29,326 nucleotides of DNA from contig CAYGJL010000035.1 of the NCBI GenBank assembly GCA_964350145.1, forward strand, positions 1-29,326, in the 5' to 3' direction. This DNA comes from JACDCY01 sp964350145. GTDB taxonomy: Bacteria > Gemmatimonadota > Gemmatimonadetes > Gemmatimonadales > Gemmatimonadaceae. The translations under genes were made by a program, and so were the position numbers. Below the pieces are notes generated by a model, which was not told where the DNA came from, did no database searches, and saw only the letters and a program-made list of their open reading frames with translations. This document shows, in pieces, positions 15,884 through 23,946 of this stretch (position 1 is the first letter of the stretch; each line of letters opens with the position of its first letter).

Positions 15884-17044
15884 ATGATGCACACAGCCGC
15901 CCGGACCGCGACGTTCGCCGAATCCATGATCCGCGAGATGACGCGAGTCGCCAACCGCACCGGCGCGGTGAATCTCGCGCAGGGGTTTCCTGATTTTCCC
16001 ATGCCCGAGCCGATGAAGGACGCGGCCTGCGCGGCGATCCACGGCGACATCAATCAGTACGCCATCACCTGGGGCTCACCCGCGCTGCGGCTCGCGATCG
16101 CGGAGAAGTACCGGCGCTGGTACGGGATGGAGGTGGATCCCGAGACCGACGTCACCGTCTGCTGCGGCGGGACCGAAGCCATGGCGGCGACATTTCTCGC
16201 GCTGGTGGATCCCGGCGACGAGGTGGTCGTGATCGAGCCGTACTACGAGAACTACGGGCCCGACGCGATTCTCTCGGCCGCCAAGCCGGTGTACGTCCCG
16301 CTCGAGCCGCCCAACTGGACGCTCGACGGCGACCGGCTGCGCAAGGCGTTCTCGAACAAAACCCGCGCGATCGTCGTCAACACGCCGCACAATCCGAGCG
16401 GCCGCGTGTTCACCCGCGAGGAGATGTCGCTGATCGCCGAGCTGTGCATCCAGTACGACGCCATCGCGATCACGGACGAGATCTACGAGCACATTCTGTA
16501 CGCGGGCAATCACCACGTGCTCGCGACCTTCCCCGGCATGAAGGATCGCACCGTCACGATCTCCGGCCTTTCCAAGACGTTCAGCTGCACCGGCTGGCGA
16601 CTCGGCTACGCCATCGCGCCGCAGCTCGCGTCCACCGCGATCAGAAAGGTTCACGATTTCCTGACCGTGGGCGCGCCCGCGCCGCTCCAGGCCGCGGGCG
16701 CCGTGGGGATGGCGTTCGACAGGGATTACTACAACCGCATGGCGTTCGAGTACCGCGCTCGGCGCGATCTCATCATGCCAGCGCTGCACGAGGCGGGCTT
16801 CAAGTGCACCGCGCCCGAAGGCGCGTACTACGTGCTGGCGGATTTCTCGGACCTGAGCGACCTCGCCGACATTCCGTTCGCGATGTGGCTCGCGGAAGAG
16901 ATCGGCGTCGCGACGGTTCCAGGCTCGACGTTCTACCATGACGCCGGCACGGCGAAGAACTACACCCGCTTCGCCTTCTGCAAGAAGCTGGAGACACTGG
17001 AGCGTGCCGCGGAGCGGTTATCCAAGCTGGCGGCACGAGTCTGA
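15884..17044 (+). CDS. PLP-dependent class I/II aminotransferase (methionine/kynurenine/aspartate-type)
   Basis: A 386-residue fold-type I aminotransferase. PLP-binding residues are visible: Lys231 in SGLSKTFSCTGWRLGY as the Schiff-base lysine, Asn170 in NTPHNPSG, and Asp198/Tyr201 in ITDEIYEH. Arg in the C-terminal YTRFAFC would bind the substrate carboxylate. The wording INQYAITWGSPALRLAIAEKY and the absence of an N-terminal extension place it near the YbdL/kynurenine aminotransferase branch, but the amino donor cannot be fixed. The start is ambiguous: ATG at 15884 or 15887, or a TTG at 15878 that has better spacing to AAGG. Its TGA overlaps the ruvB ATG (TGATG), so it is translated together with the recombination genes. 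Confidence 0.9.
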   Translation: MMHTAARTATFAESMIREMTRVANRTGAVNLAQGFPDFPMPEPMKDAACAAIHGDINQYAITWGSPALRLAIAEKYRRWYGMEVDPETDVTVCCGGTEAMAATFLALVDPGDEVVVIEPYYENYGPDAILSAAKPVYVPLEPPNWTLDGDRLRKAFSNKTRAIVVNTPHNPSGRVFTREEMSLIAELCIQYDAIAITDEIYEHILYAGNHHVLATFPGMKDRTVTISGLSKTFSCTGWRLGYAIAPQLASTAIRKVHDFLTVGAPAPLQAAGAVGMAFDRDYYNRMAFEYRARRDLIMPALHEAGFKCTAPEGAYYVLADFSDLSDLADIPFAMWLAEEIGVATVPGSTFYHDAGTAKNYTRFAFCKKLETLERAAERLSKLAARV

Positions 17045-18084
17045 TGAGCCGGACCGAGATCACCACGCCGGAAGCGCTCACCGAGGAATCTGTAGTCGAG
17101 CTGTCGCTCCGGCCGCAGGCGCTGAACGAGTTCATCGGGCAGGACCGCGTGAAGGAGAGCCTCCGCATCTACATAGAAGCGGCGCTCGCCCGGCGGGAAG
17201 CGCTGGACCACACACTCTTCTTCGGCCCCCCGGGACTCGGCAAGACGACGCTCGCCGAGCTGATCGGGCGCGAGCTGGGGGTGAACGTGCGGCAGACTTC
17301 CGGCCCCGCGTTGGAGAAGCCGGGCGATCTCGTCGGCACGCTGACCAACCTGCGCGAGCGCGACATCCTGTTCATCGACGAGATCCACCGCCTGCGGCCG
17401 ATCATCGAGGAGTTCCTCTATCCGGCGATGGAGGACTACCGGATCGACATCCGCCTCTCCGAAGGACCGAAGGCGCAGACGATCACGATGCCGGTGGAGA
17501 AGTTCACCCTCATCGGCGCGACGACGCGGCTCGGACTGTTGACGCCGCCGCTGCGCGCGCGGTTCGGGATCGAGCAGCGGCTAAACTACTACCCGACCGC
17601 GGACCTGGAGCAGATCGTTCGGCGCACCGCCGTCGTGCTTGGGGTGTTCGTGGATGATGAAGGCGCGCTCGAGATCGCGAGCCGAGCGCGCGGGACCCCG
17701 CGCGTCGCCAACAGGCTGCTACGCCGCATCCGTGACTTCGCGCAGGTGCGAGCGGACGGCCGGATCACTCGCGTGGTAGCGCACGAGGCATTGCAACTGC
17801 TCGAAGTGGACCAGTTCGGCCTCGACGAGATGGACACTCGTCTGCTGAAGGCCGTGATCGAGAAGTTCGACGGCGGCCCGGTCGGAATCGGCTCGATCGC
17901 CGCCGCGGTGGGCGAGGACGCCGACACGATCGAAGAGGTGTACGAGCCATTCCTCGTGCAAAACGGCTTCCTGCACCGCACTCCGCGCGGTCGTGTCGCG
18001 ACCGCGCAGGCGTACCGTCACTTCGGATTCACGCCGCCCGCGGGCACTGGCGGCGCGAGCCAGCCCAGTCTCTTCCAGCGCTGA
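17044..18084 (+). CDS. ruvB: RuvB Holliday junction branch-migration ATPase
   Basis: A 346-residue AAA+ motor driving branch migration with RuvA. Walker A is GPPGLGKTT (61-69), Walker B ILFIDEIH (DEIH at 112-115), sensor 1 GATTR (158-162) and the arginine finger region LRARFG (171-173). The C-terminal winged helix (GGPVGIGSIAAAVGEDADTIEEVYEPFLVQNGFLHRTPRGR) is intact. The ATG at 17044 shares a base with the aminotransferase stop. It ends 7 bp before queA. Confidence 0.98.
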   Translation: MSRTEITTPEALTEESVVELSLRPQALNEFIGQDRVKESLRIYIEAALARREALDHTLFFGPPGLGKTTLAELIGRELGVNVRQTSGPALEKPGDLVGTLTNLRERDILFIDEIHRLRPIIEEFLYPAMEDYRIDIRLSEGPKAQTITMPVEKFTLIGATTRLGLLTPPLRARFGIEQRLNYYPTADLEQIVRRTAVVLGVFVDDEGALEIASRARGTPRVANRLLRRIRDFAQVRADGRITRVVAHEALQLLEVDQFGLDEMDTRLLKAVIEKFDGGPVGIGSIAAAVGEDADTIEEVYEPFLVQNGFLHRTPRGRVATAQAYRHFGFTPPAGTGGASQPSLFQR

Positions 18085-18091
18085 GCGCGGG

Positions 18092-19129
18092 ATGCCGGCC
18101 GGCAGCCGGACGTCCGATTACGACTTCGATTTACCGCCGGAGCTCATAGCGCAGACTCCAGCCGAACGGCGGGACCAGAGCCGGCTGATGGTGCTGGATC
18201 GAAAGGCCGGCACGATCACTCACCACAGGTTCGCCGACTTCCCCGGATTTCTTTCCGCCGGCGACGCGCTGGTGCTCAACAGCAGCAAAGTCATCCGCGC
18301 GCGGCTGCTCGGAACACGCGAGAGCGGTGCGCCCGCCGAAGTGATGCTGATCAAGTCCCTCGGCGCGGGACGATACGAGGCAATGGTGCATCCGGGCGGG
18401 AAGTTGAAGCCCGGCAGAAGAGTTTCCGTCTCGCCGCAGCTCGAGGTCGAGATCCAGGAGATCACCGAGCGGCGTACGCGGATCGTGCAGCTCCACACCG
18501 GCCTTCCGTTCGACGAAGCGATCGAGCGGTTCGGCCACATTCCACTTCCACCATATATCCGCCGCGCGGACGGGACGGAGGACGCGACCAGATATCAAAC
18601 CGTGTACGCGCGGGAGCCCGGTTCCATCGCCGCTCCGACGGCGGGCCTCCATTTCACGGAGCAGGTGCTCGACGAGATCCGGAGGCGCGACGTCAGCATC
18701 GCGGAGGTCGTTCTGCACGTGGGCGCCGGGACGTTCAAGCCGGTGGAGGTCGCGGATCCGGCGGACCATGTGATGCACGAGGAATGGTTCACCATCCCGG
18801 CGACCACGGCAGACCTGTTGAACGCGACCCGCGCTCGCGGCGGGAGCATCACGGCGGTCGGAACGACGGCCGTACGCACCCTCGAGTCGGCCGTTTCCAG
18901 AGACCGGAGCTTTGCTCCGGCGTCCGGTGAGACCGCGATTTTCATCAGGCCTGGATTCGAGTTCAGGGCGGCCGATCACCTGCTGACCAACTTCCATCTG
19001 CCGCGGTCCACGCTGCTGATGCTCGTCGCGGCGTTCGCGGGCTATGAGTTGGTGATGAAAGCGTACGACAGCGCCATCGCCGAGCGGTACAGGTTTTATT
19101 CGTACGGGGACGCAATGCTGATTTTGTAG
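18092..19129 (+). CDS. queA: QueA, S-adenosylmethionine:tRNA ribosyltransferase-isomerase
   Basis: A 345-residue enzyme that converts preQ1 in tRNA to epoxyqueuosine using the ribosyl part of S-adenosylmethionine. Family blocks are DYDFDLPPELIAQTPAERRDQSRLMVLDR at the N-terminus, DALVLNSSKVIRARLLG, LPPYIRRADGTEDATRYQTVYA, GSIAAPTAGLHFTE, VLHVGAGTFKPV and TNFHLPRSTLLMLVAAFAG. The start at 18092 gives the normal length; the frame is open further upstream only inside ruvB. tgt follows after a 139-bp gap holding an inverted repeat, so the two queuosine genes may be transcribed separately. Confidence 0.97.
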   Translation: MPAGSRTSDYDFDLPPELIAQTPAERRDQSRLMVLDRKAGTITHHRFADFPGFLSAGDALVLNSSKVIRARLLGTRESGAPAEVMLIKSLGAGRYEAMVHPGGKLKPGRRVSVSPQLEVEIQEITERRTRIVQLHTGLPFDEAIERFGHIPLPPYIRRADGTEDATRYQTVYAREPGSIAAPTAGLHFTEQVLDEIRRRDVSIAEVVLHVGAGTFKPVEVADPADHVMHEEWFTIPATTADLLNATRARGGSITAVGTTAVRTLESAVSRDRSFAPASGETAIFIRPGFEFRAADHLLTNFHLPRSTLLMLVAAFAGYELVMKAYDSAIAERYRFYSYGDAMLIL

Positions 19130-19159
19130 CGCTCGCTTTCTGCAGCACCGTCGCGGCTG

Positions 19160-19227
19160 GGCTAGCGTACTGTGTTTCCCGTTAACCGTTCCGCGTACGG
19201 CATAACGGGGAACGCACGACGCTAGCC
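19160..19227. repeat. 68-bp interrupted inverted repeat between queA and tgt
   Basis: The outer arms GGCTAGCGT (19160-19168) and ACGCTAGCC (19219-19227) are perfect complements. Inner arms GTTTCCCGTTA (19174-19184) and TAACGGGGAAC (19203-19213) pair with one bulge or mismatch, and the centre has a CCGT/ACGG pair. RNA from either strand could fold into a long hairpin. There is no T-run after it, so a classical intrinsic terminator is unlikely. A regulatory or repeat element is more plausible. Confidence 0.75.
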
Positions 19228-19259
19228 AGAACAGAACGATGTTGAGGGGCCGAGCCCAA

Positions 19260-19265
19260 TAGATT
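19260..19265 (+). promoter_or_regulatory. Putative leaderless -10 box of tgt (TAGATT)
   Basis: TAGATT is followed by three bases to the ATG at 19269, or six to the ATG at 19272. The six-base spacing seen at tyrS, PBP1A and lgt favours the second ATG as the real start. No Shine-Dalgarno sequence is near. Confidence 0.45.
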
Positions 19266-19268
19266 CCC

Positions 19269-20432
19269 ATGATGTTCCGCTTCGAAACCCAGGCAACCGC
19301 CGGCCCGGCCAGGACCGGCGTTTTCCGTACGCCCCACGGAACGGTCGAGACCCCGGCCTTCATGCCCGTCGGCACCCAGGCCACCGTTAAAGCGCTCGAC
19401 CCCGACGAGCTGAAAACGGCTGGCGTGACGATGCTCCTGGCCAACGCATATCACCTCCACCTCCGCCCCGGCGACGAAATCGTGCGCGACGCGGGCGGGC
19501 TGCACGACTTCATGCGCTGGGACGGACCGATCCTCACCGACTCCGGCGGCTTCCAGGTTTTCTCGCTCGCGAAGCTGTGTACAGTGACCGAAGAAGGCGT
19601 CGAGTTTCGCAGCCACATAGACGGCTCCACTCGCCGCTTCACCCCCGAGTCGGTCATGCAGATCGAGCGTAACCTCGGCGCCGACGTGATCATGCAGTTC
19701 GACCACGTGATCCCGGGTCAGTCGAACTCCGCCACCTCGCGCGACGCGAGCGAGCGCAGCCTCCGCTGGCTCGCGCGCTGCAGGCAGGAGCATGCGCGGC
19801 TCGCGCAGGACGGCCCCGCGGAGAAACAGGCGCTCTTCCCGATCGTCCAGGGCGGAATCCATCCGGACCTCCGGCGCGACGCGGCTCGCGCCGTCACCGA
19901 CATGGGCGATTGGCACGGCTTCGGGATCGGCGGCCTGTCCGTCGGCGAGGAAAAGCCGGCGATGTACGAGATGATCGAAGTCGTGGATGAGGCCCTGCCG
20001 CGCGATCGCCCGCGGTACCTGATGGGCGTGGGCTTCCCCGCCGACCTGATCGAAGCCGTGCGCCGGGGAGTGGACCTGTTCGACTGCGTCGCCCCCACCC
20101 GCATGGGGCGGAACGGCACGGCTTTCGTCGCCGATGGGCGGATCAACGTCCGCAACGCCGAGTTGAAAGCAGACAACCGCCCGCTGGACGAGAGCTGCAC
20201 CTGCCCCACCTGCACCCGCTTCAGCCGCGCGTACCTGCGCCACCTTTTTGCGGCCGACGAGATGCTCGGGCCCCGGCTTCTCTCGCTGCACAATGTACAT
20301 TTTCTGGTGCGGCTCATGCGCACCGCGCGCGAGACCATACGCGACGGTACGTTCGACGCATGGAGCAACGACTGGCTCCAGCGACACAACGCCGCTCCTT
20401 CCAACTCCCGAACCGGGATCAACGCTCAATGA
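19269..20432 (+). CDS. tgt: tRNA-guanine transglycosylase (Tgt)
   Basis: A 387-residue TIM-barrel enzyme that swaps guanine-34 for preQ1 in GUN-anticodon tRNAs, the step before QueA. Catalytic Asp91 (TDSGGFQVFS) and nucleophile Asp272 (LFDCVAPTRMGRNG) are present. The zinc site is Cys310, Cys312, Cys315 (CTCPTC) and His341 (LSLHNVHF). VQGGIHPDLRR and GIGGLSVGEEK complete the substrate pocket. The loop after FDHVIPG differs from the FDECTPYPA of enterobacteria. The start may be the second ATG (19272). The stop overlaps the yajC ATG as ATGA. Confidence 0.97.
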   Translation: MMFRFETQATAGPARTGVFRTPHGTVETPAFMPVGTQATVKALDPDELKTAGVTMLLANAYHLHLRPGDEIVRDAGGLHDFMRWDGPILTDSGGFQVFSLAKLCTVTEEGVEFRSHIDGSTRRFTPESVMQIERNLGADVIMQFDHVIPGQSNSATSRDASERSLRWLARCRQEHARLAQDGPAEKQALFPIVQGGIHPDLRRDAARAVTDMGDWHGFGIGGLSVGEEKPAMYEMIEVVDEALPRDRPRYLMGVGFPADLIEAVRRGVDLFDCVAPTRMGRNGTAFVADGRINVRNAELKADNRPLDESCTCPTCTRFSRAYLRHLFAADEMLGPRLLSLHNVHFLVRLMRTARETIRDGTFDAWSNDWLQRHNAAPSNSRTGINAQ

Positions 20433-20788
20433 CCACGATGACCTTCGCCGCACTCGCCATCTTCGCGCCGGCCGGTGGCAATCCGCTGCTCGGCCCGCTG
20501 TTCATGTACGGCGCGATCTTCATCATCTTCTACTTCGTTCTCATCCGCCCCGGCCAGAAGCAGCGAAAGGCCCACGAGGCGCTGATCAAGGCGCTCAAGA
20601 AGGGCGACGAAGTCGTGACGGGCGGCGGACTCGTCGGCGAAGTGCTGCATATCAAGGAAACGACGAAGGAAGGCACGCCCGCGCCCACCATGGAAGACCG
20701 CGTCACGATCCGCTCCGGCGAGTCCAAGGTCGTCATCGAGCGCGGGCGCATCACGAAGGTTATGCGGCCCACGACACCCGGGACCTGA
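20429..20788 (+). CDS. yajC: YajC, Sec translocon accessory subunit
   Basis: A 119-residue membrane protein of the SecDF-YajC complex. One membrane helix (about 22-42, PLLGPLFMYGAIFIIFYFVLIRP) is followed by RPGQKQRKAHEALIKALKKGDEVVTGGGLVGEV, the highly conserved cytoplasmic block. The ATG at 20429 overlaps the tgt stop. tgt-yajC adjacency is widespread in bacteria, but secD/secF do not follow here; def does, 5 bp after the stop. Confidence 0.95.
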   Translation: MTTMTFAALAIFAPAGGNPLLGPLFMYGAIFIIFYFVLIRPGQKQRKAHEALIKALKKGDEVVTGGGLVGEVLHIKETTKEGTPAPTMEDRVTIRSGESKVVIERGRITKVMRPTTPGT

Positions 20789-20793
20789 CCGGC

Positions 20794-21369
20794 GTGAAGA
20801 CGCTCGACATCCGCGTGCTCGGCGATCCGATCCTGCGCCAGGATACGGTGCCGGTCGCGGAAGTCACCGACGAGCTCCGGCAGCTCATCCAAGACATGTT
20901 CACCACCATGTACGCGGCCGAGGGAATCGGACTCGCCGCCCCGCAGGTCGGCCGTACAGAGCGGCTCGCGGTCGTGGACGTCGAAGGCGCGAGGTACGCG
21001 CTCATCAATCCCGAGATCCTTACGCGCGAAGGGTCGGCGCGCGCCGAGGAGGGATGCCTGTCCATTCCGGACGTGTTCGGTGAAGTCGAGCGCCCGCAGC
21101 GCGTAACCCTGCGCGCGCTCGACGTCGAAGGCAGCCAGTTCGAGCTCGCCGCGGACGAACTGCTCGCCCGCGCCATCCAGCATGAAGTGGATCACCTGCA
21201 CGGCAAGCTTTTCCTCGACTACCTCGGCGTGTTCAAGCGCCGCTCGGCGCTGGCGCAGTGGGAGAAGCTCAAGAAGGACTACCCTGGATTGATTCGAAAA
21301 GTGATTCCCGGCGAAGCGCAAAGCCGGCGCAGTGCGGAGCACACGCCCACCGCCGCCGGCGAGGTCTGA
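20794..21369 (+). CDS. def: Peptide deformylase
   Basis: A 191-residue metalloenzyme that removes the formyl group from nascent N-termini. The three motifs are GIGLAAPQVG (44-53), EGCLS (86-90, metal ligand Cys88) and HEVDH (130-134, two His ligands and catalytic Glu131). The start is GTG at 20794 (MKTLDIRVLGDPILR), five bases after yajC. A C-terminal tail of about 25 residues with RRSAEHTPTAAGEV is beyond the usual core. Its stop overlaps the fmt ATG by one base, pairing formylation and deformylation genes. Confidence 0.97.
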   Translation: MKTLDIRVLGDPILRQDTVPVAEVTDELRQLIQDMFTTMYAAEGIGLAAPQVGRTERLAVVDVEGARYALINPEILTREGSARAEEGCLSIPDVFGEVERPQRVTLRALDVEGSQFELAADELLARAIQHEVDHLHGKLFLDYLGVFKRRSALAQWEKLKKDYPGLIRKVIPGEAQSRRSAEHTPTAAGEV

Positions 21370-22295
21370 TGCGCGTCCTCTTCTGGGGAACGCCGGACTT
21401 TGCGGTGCCGGCGCTCGCGGCCCTGCTCGGCGAAGGGCTCGATGTCATCGGAGTCGTCACCCAGCCCGACAAGCCGCAAGGAAGGTCGCGCTCGAGCGTC
21501 GTCGCATCCCCCGTGAAGGCCGTGGCACTGCGCGAAGAGATTCCCGTGCTCCAGCCGGTGAAGGCGCGCGATCCGCAGTTCATCGAAGAGATCAGGAAGC
21601 TCGAGCCGGACATCTCCGTCGTGGTCGCGTATGGCCAGATCCTGTCGAAAGAAGTGATCGACCTGCCGAAGCAGGGCACACTGAACATCCATGCGTCGCT
21701 CCTGCCCGCACTGCGCGGCGCAGCTCCGATTCAGGGCGCGATTCTCGCCGGACTCGCCGAGACCGGGATCTCGATCATGCAGATGGTGACGGAGCTCGAC
21801 GCGGGGCCCGTGCTGCATCAGGTCAGGACTCCCATCGGACCAGATGAGACCTACGGCGAGCTCGCGTTGCGCCTCTCCGAGCTCGGCGCCCTCGCGATCG
21901 TCGAAGCGCTCGCGCTCATGTCGGCGGGGGCGACCGCCCGGAAAGTGCAGGACACTGCTCTCGTCACTTACGCGCCGAAAGTCACGCGCGACGCCGCGCG
22001 GATAGACTGGACGCGGGATGCGACGCAGGTCGCACGTGGAATCCGCGCATACGATCCGCGGCCGGCGGCGTTCACCGTCGCGAACGCATCCGAGGTGAAG
22101 CTGTTTCATCCGTCTCTCGCCGACGGCCTCTCGGGAAATCCCGGCCAGATACTCGAAGCGGGGAACGAGCTTGTGGTCGCGTGCGGCGAAGGCGCCGTAC
22201 GAATCTCCGAGGTTCAGCCCGCGGGCCGGCGTCGCATGGCGGCCGGCGACTGGACGCGCGGACGGGCGGTCGCGGTCGGTGACATCCTCGGCTGA
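21369..22295 (+). CDS. fmt: Methionyl-tRNA formyltransferase
   Basis: A 308-residue enzyme that formylates initiator Met-tRNA using 10-formyltetrahydrofolate. The N-terminal catalytic domain begins MRVLFWGTPDFAVPALAAL. The catalytic triad is Asn106, His108 (LNIHASLLPALRGAAPIQ) and Asp144 (TELDAGPV). The C-terminal OB-like tRNA-binding domain (about 205-308) is complete. The ATG at 21369 overlaps the def stop. The next gene starts inside its last 17 bp. Confidence 0.97.
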   Translation: MRVLFWGTPDFAVPALAALLGEGLDVIGVVTQPDKPQGRSRSSVVASPVKAVALREEIPVLQPVKARDPQFIEEIRKLEPDISVVVAYGQILSKEVIDLPKQGTLNIHASLLPALRGAAPIQGAILAGLAETGISIMQMVTELDAGPVLHQVRTPIGPDETYGELALRLSELGALAIVEALALMSAGATARKVQDTALVTYAPKVTRDAARIDWTRDATQVARGIRAYDPRPAAFTVANASEVKLFHPSLADGLSGNPGQILEAGNELVVACGEGAVRISEVQPAGRRRMAAGDWTRGRAVAVGDILG

Positions 22296-22941
22296 CACGC
22301 TGGTCTGGCAGGTACCCGTCGTCCACGCCATCACGAACGACGACAAGCTGCTCGACCCGGATTTCCTGGACCACGCGAGCGCGATCATCAGCGTGCTCGG
22401 CGATCGCGGCGCGATCCACGTGCGAGCCCGCTGGCTCCCTGATCGCCGGCTACTCGAGATCACGCAGTCGCTCGTGGAAAGAGCGAGTGAGAACGGTTGC
22501 CTGGTTGTCGTGAACGATCGAGTGGACGTCGCGCTCGCCGGCGGCGCGCGCGCCGTGCAGCTGACGTCGCGCTCGGTCGGCGTAAAGGATGCGCGCGCGA
22601 TGGGGCCCGCGCTGCGGTTCGGCTGCAGCGTGCATTCCCCGCCCGAAGCGAGAGACGCCGGGCTCTTCGGCGCCGACTGGTGCGTCGCCGGCCACGTGTT
22701 CTCCAGCGGATCTCATTCCGACGAGCCGGGCCGCGGTACAGGATTCCTGCGCGACTGCGTTGACGGAAGCGAAATACCCGTCATCGCGATCGGCGGCGTC
22801 ACCGCGGGGCGCGTCCGGGAGGCGGTCGAGGCAGGCGCCCACGGCGTCGCGAGCATCAGCGGGATCTGGGACGCCCCGAATCCCGGTGAGGCAGCCGGTC
22901 GCTATCTTTCGGAGTATGTCGCAGCAGAGCGTCGCCAGTGA
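22279..22941 (+). CDS. tenI: TenI-like thiazole tautomerase (ThiE/TenI family)
   Basis: A 220-residue TIM-barrel protein of the ThiE/TenI family. The HLGQxD phosphate-site motif of ThiE is replaced by AVQLTSRSV, and the GPVFPTxTK loop by AGHVFSSGSH. This matches the pattern of Bacillus TenI (VQLPSGSF, GxSVHSxEEA, FGHVFE), the enzyme that aromatises the ThiG thiazole product. His139 of AGHVF would be the tautomerase histidine. VNDRVDVAL and IPVIAIGGVTAGRV are shared by both subfamilies. Placement before thiS and thiG agrees with TenI. The GTG at 22279 lies inside fmt and its end overlaps thiS by 26 bp. A ThiE activity cannot be excluded. Confidence 0.82.
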   Translation: MTSSADTLVWQVPVVHAITNDDKLLDPDFLDHASAIISVLGDRGAIHVRARWLPDRRLLEITQSLVERASENGCLVVVNDRVDVALAGGARAVQLTSRSVGVKDARAMGPALRFGCSVHSPPEARDAGLFGADWCVAGHVFSSGSHSDEPGRGTGFLRDCVDGSEIPVIAIGGVTAGRVREAVEAGAHGVASISGIWDAPNPGEAAGRYLSEYVAAERRQ

Positions 22942-23152
22942 AAAAACGGTCGCCCTGACCGTCAACGGCGAAAAGAAAGAGCTTCCCGCCGGATCGAGCG
23001 TCGCGGATCTGCTCGAGTCGCACAAGCTCGACCCGCGCATGGTCGTCGTCGAGCACAACCGCGTGATCCTGCGCGATCGGAGCGCCTACGCGCGCATCGA
23101 ACTGAGCCGTGGCGACGCGATCGAGATCGTGCACTTCGTGGGCGGCGGATGA
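22916..23152 (+). CDS. thiS: ThiS sulfur carrier protein
   Basis: A 78-residue ubiquitin-fold protein that carries the thiocarboxylate sulfur for the thiazole ring. It has VALTVNGEKKELPAGSSVADLLE at the start and ends in IEIVHFVGGG, so the C-terminal Gly-Gly to be adenylated is present. The first 10 residues are an extra polar extension; a shorter start is not obvious. It overlaps the tenI-like gene by 26 bp and thiG by 4 bp (ATGA). The ThiF adenylyltransferase it needs is not in the window. Confidence 0.95.
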   Translation: MSQQSVASEKTVALTVNGEKKELPAGSSVADLLESHKLDPRMVVVEHNRVILRDRSAYARIELSRGDAIEIVHFVGGG

Positions 23153-23946
23153 CTACCGCCGCGCTTCTCGTGCACGACGTCCCCTTCGAGATCGCCGGCC
23201 GCGAGTTCCGCTCGCGCCTGATGGTCGGCACCGGCAAGTACCGGTCGAACGAGGAGATGTCCGCGGCGCTGGAAGCGTCGGGCGCGGAAGTGGTGACGGT
23301 CGCCGTGAGGCGGGTGGACCTGGACCGCGCGAACGAAGAAGGGATGCTGCGCCATCTCGATCCCGATCACTACTTCCTCCTCGCGAACACGGCCGGCTGT
23401 TATTCCGCCGAGGAAGCCGTTCGCTACGCCCGGCTCGCGCGCGCGGCTGGGTTCAACGAGTGGATCAAGCTGGAGGTGATCGGTGACCAGGAGACGCTGC
23501 TGCCCGACGTCATCGGGCTGCTCGAAGCGACGAAGGTCCTGACCGACGAAGGCTTCAAGGTGATGGCGTACACGAACGAGGATCTGATCACGGCGCTTCG
23601 CCTCGAGGAAGCAGGCGCGGTAGCCGTGATGCCGCTGGCATCCCCGATCGGGTCCGGCCTCGGCCTGCTCAACCCGCACGCGATCCGAACGATCAAGCGC
23701 CGTCTCTCCGTGCCCGTGATCGTGGATGCCGGCGTCGGTTGCGCCACTGACACGTGCGCGGCTATGGAACAGGGCGTGGACGGGATCCTCATGAACACCG
23801 GGATCGCGGCGGCTTCCGATCCGGTGCGAATGGCGCATGCGATGAAGCTGGCGGTCGAAGCGGGACGCGCATCGTTCCTGGCCGGCCGGATGCCGAAGCG
23901 CGAGACGGCGATGCCGTCGTCGCCGCTCGAGGGGATGCTGGAGTGA
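23149..23946 (+). CDS. thiG: Thiazole synthase ThiG
   Basis: A 265-residue TIM-barrel enzyme that builds the thiazole phosphate from deoxyxylulose phosphate, ThiS thiocarboxylate and dehydroglycine. The Schiff-base lysine is Lys107 in NEWIKLEVIGD. Family blocks include FRSRLMVGTGKY, EVVTVAVRRVDLD, AVMPLASPIGSGLGLLNP, VPVIVDAGVGCATDTCAAMEQGVDGILMNTGIAAASDPVRMA. Coupled to thiS by a 4-bp overlap and to rsmB by GTGA. Neither ThiO nor ThiH, the usual dehydroglycine sources, is nearby. Confidence 0.97.
   Translation: MTTAALLVHDVPFEIAGREFRSRLMVGTGKYRSNEEMSAALEASGAEVVTVAVRRVDLDRANEEGMLRHLDPDHYFLLANTAGCYSAEEAVRYARLARAAGFNEWIKLEVIGDQETLLPDVIGLLEATKVLTDEGFKVMAYTNEDLITALRLEEAGAVAVMPLASPIGSGLGLLNPHAIRTIKRRLSVPVIVDAGVGCATDTCAAMEQGVDGILMNTGIAAASDPVRMAHAMKLAVEAGRASFLAGRMPKRETAMPSSPLEGMLE

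Noticed and set aside
19160..19227. Intrinsic terminator after queA.
   Set aside because: The stem is long and interrupted, and no T-run follows on either strand.
22279..22941. Naming this gene thiE.
   Set aside because: The ThiE phosphate-binding motifs are replaced by TenI-type ones, and the neighbours are thiS and thiG.
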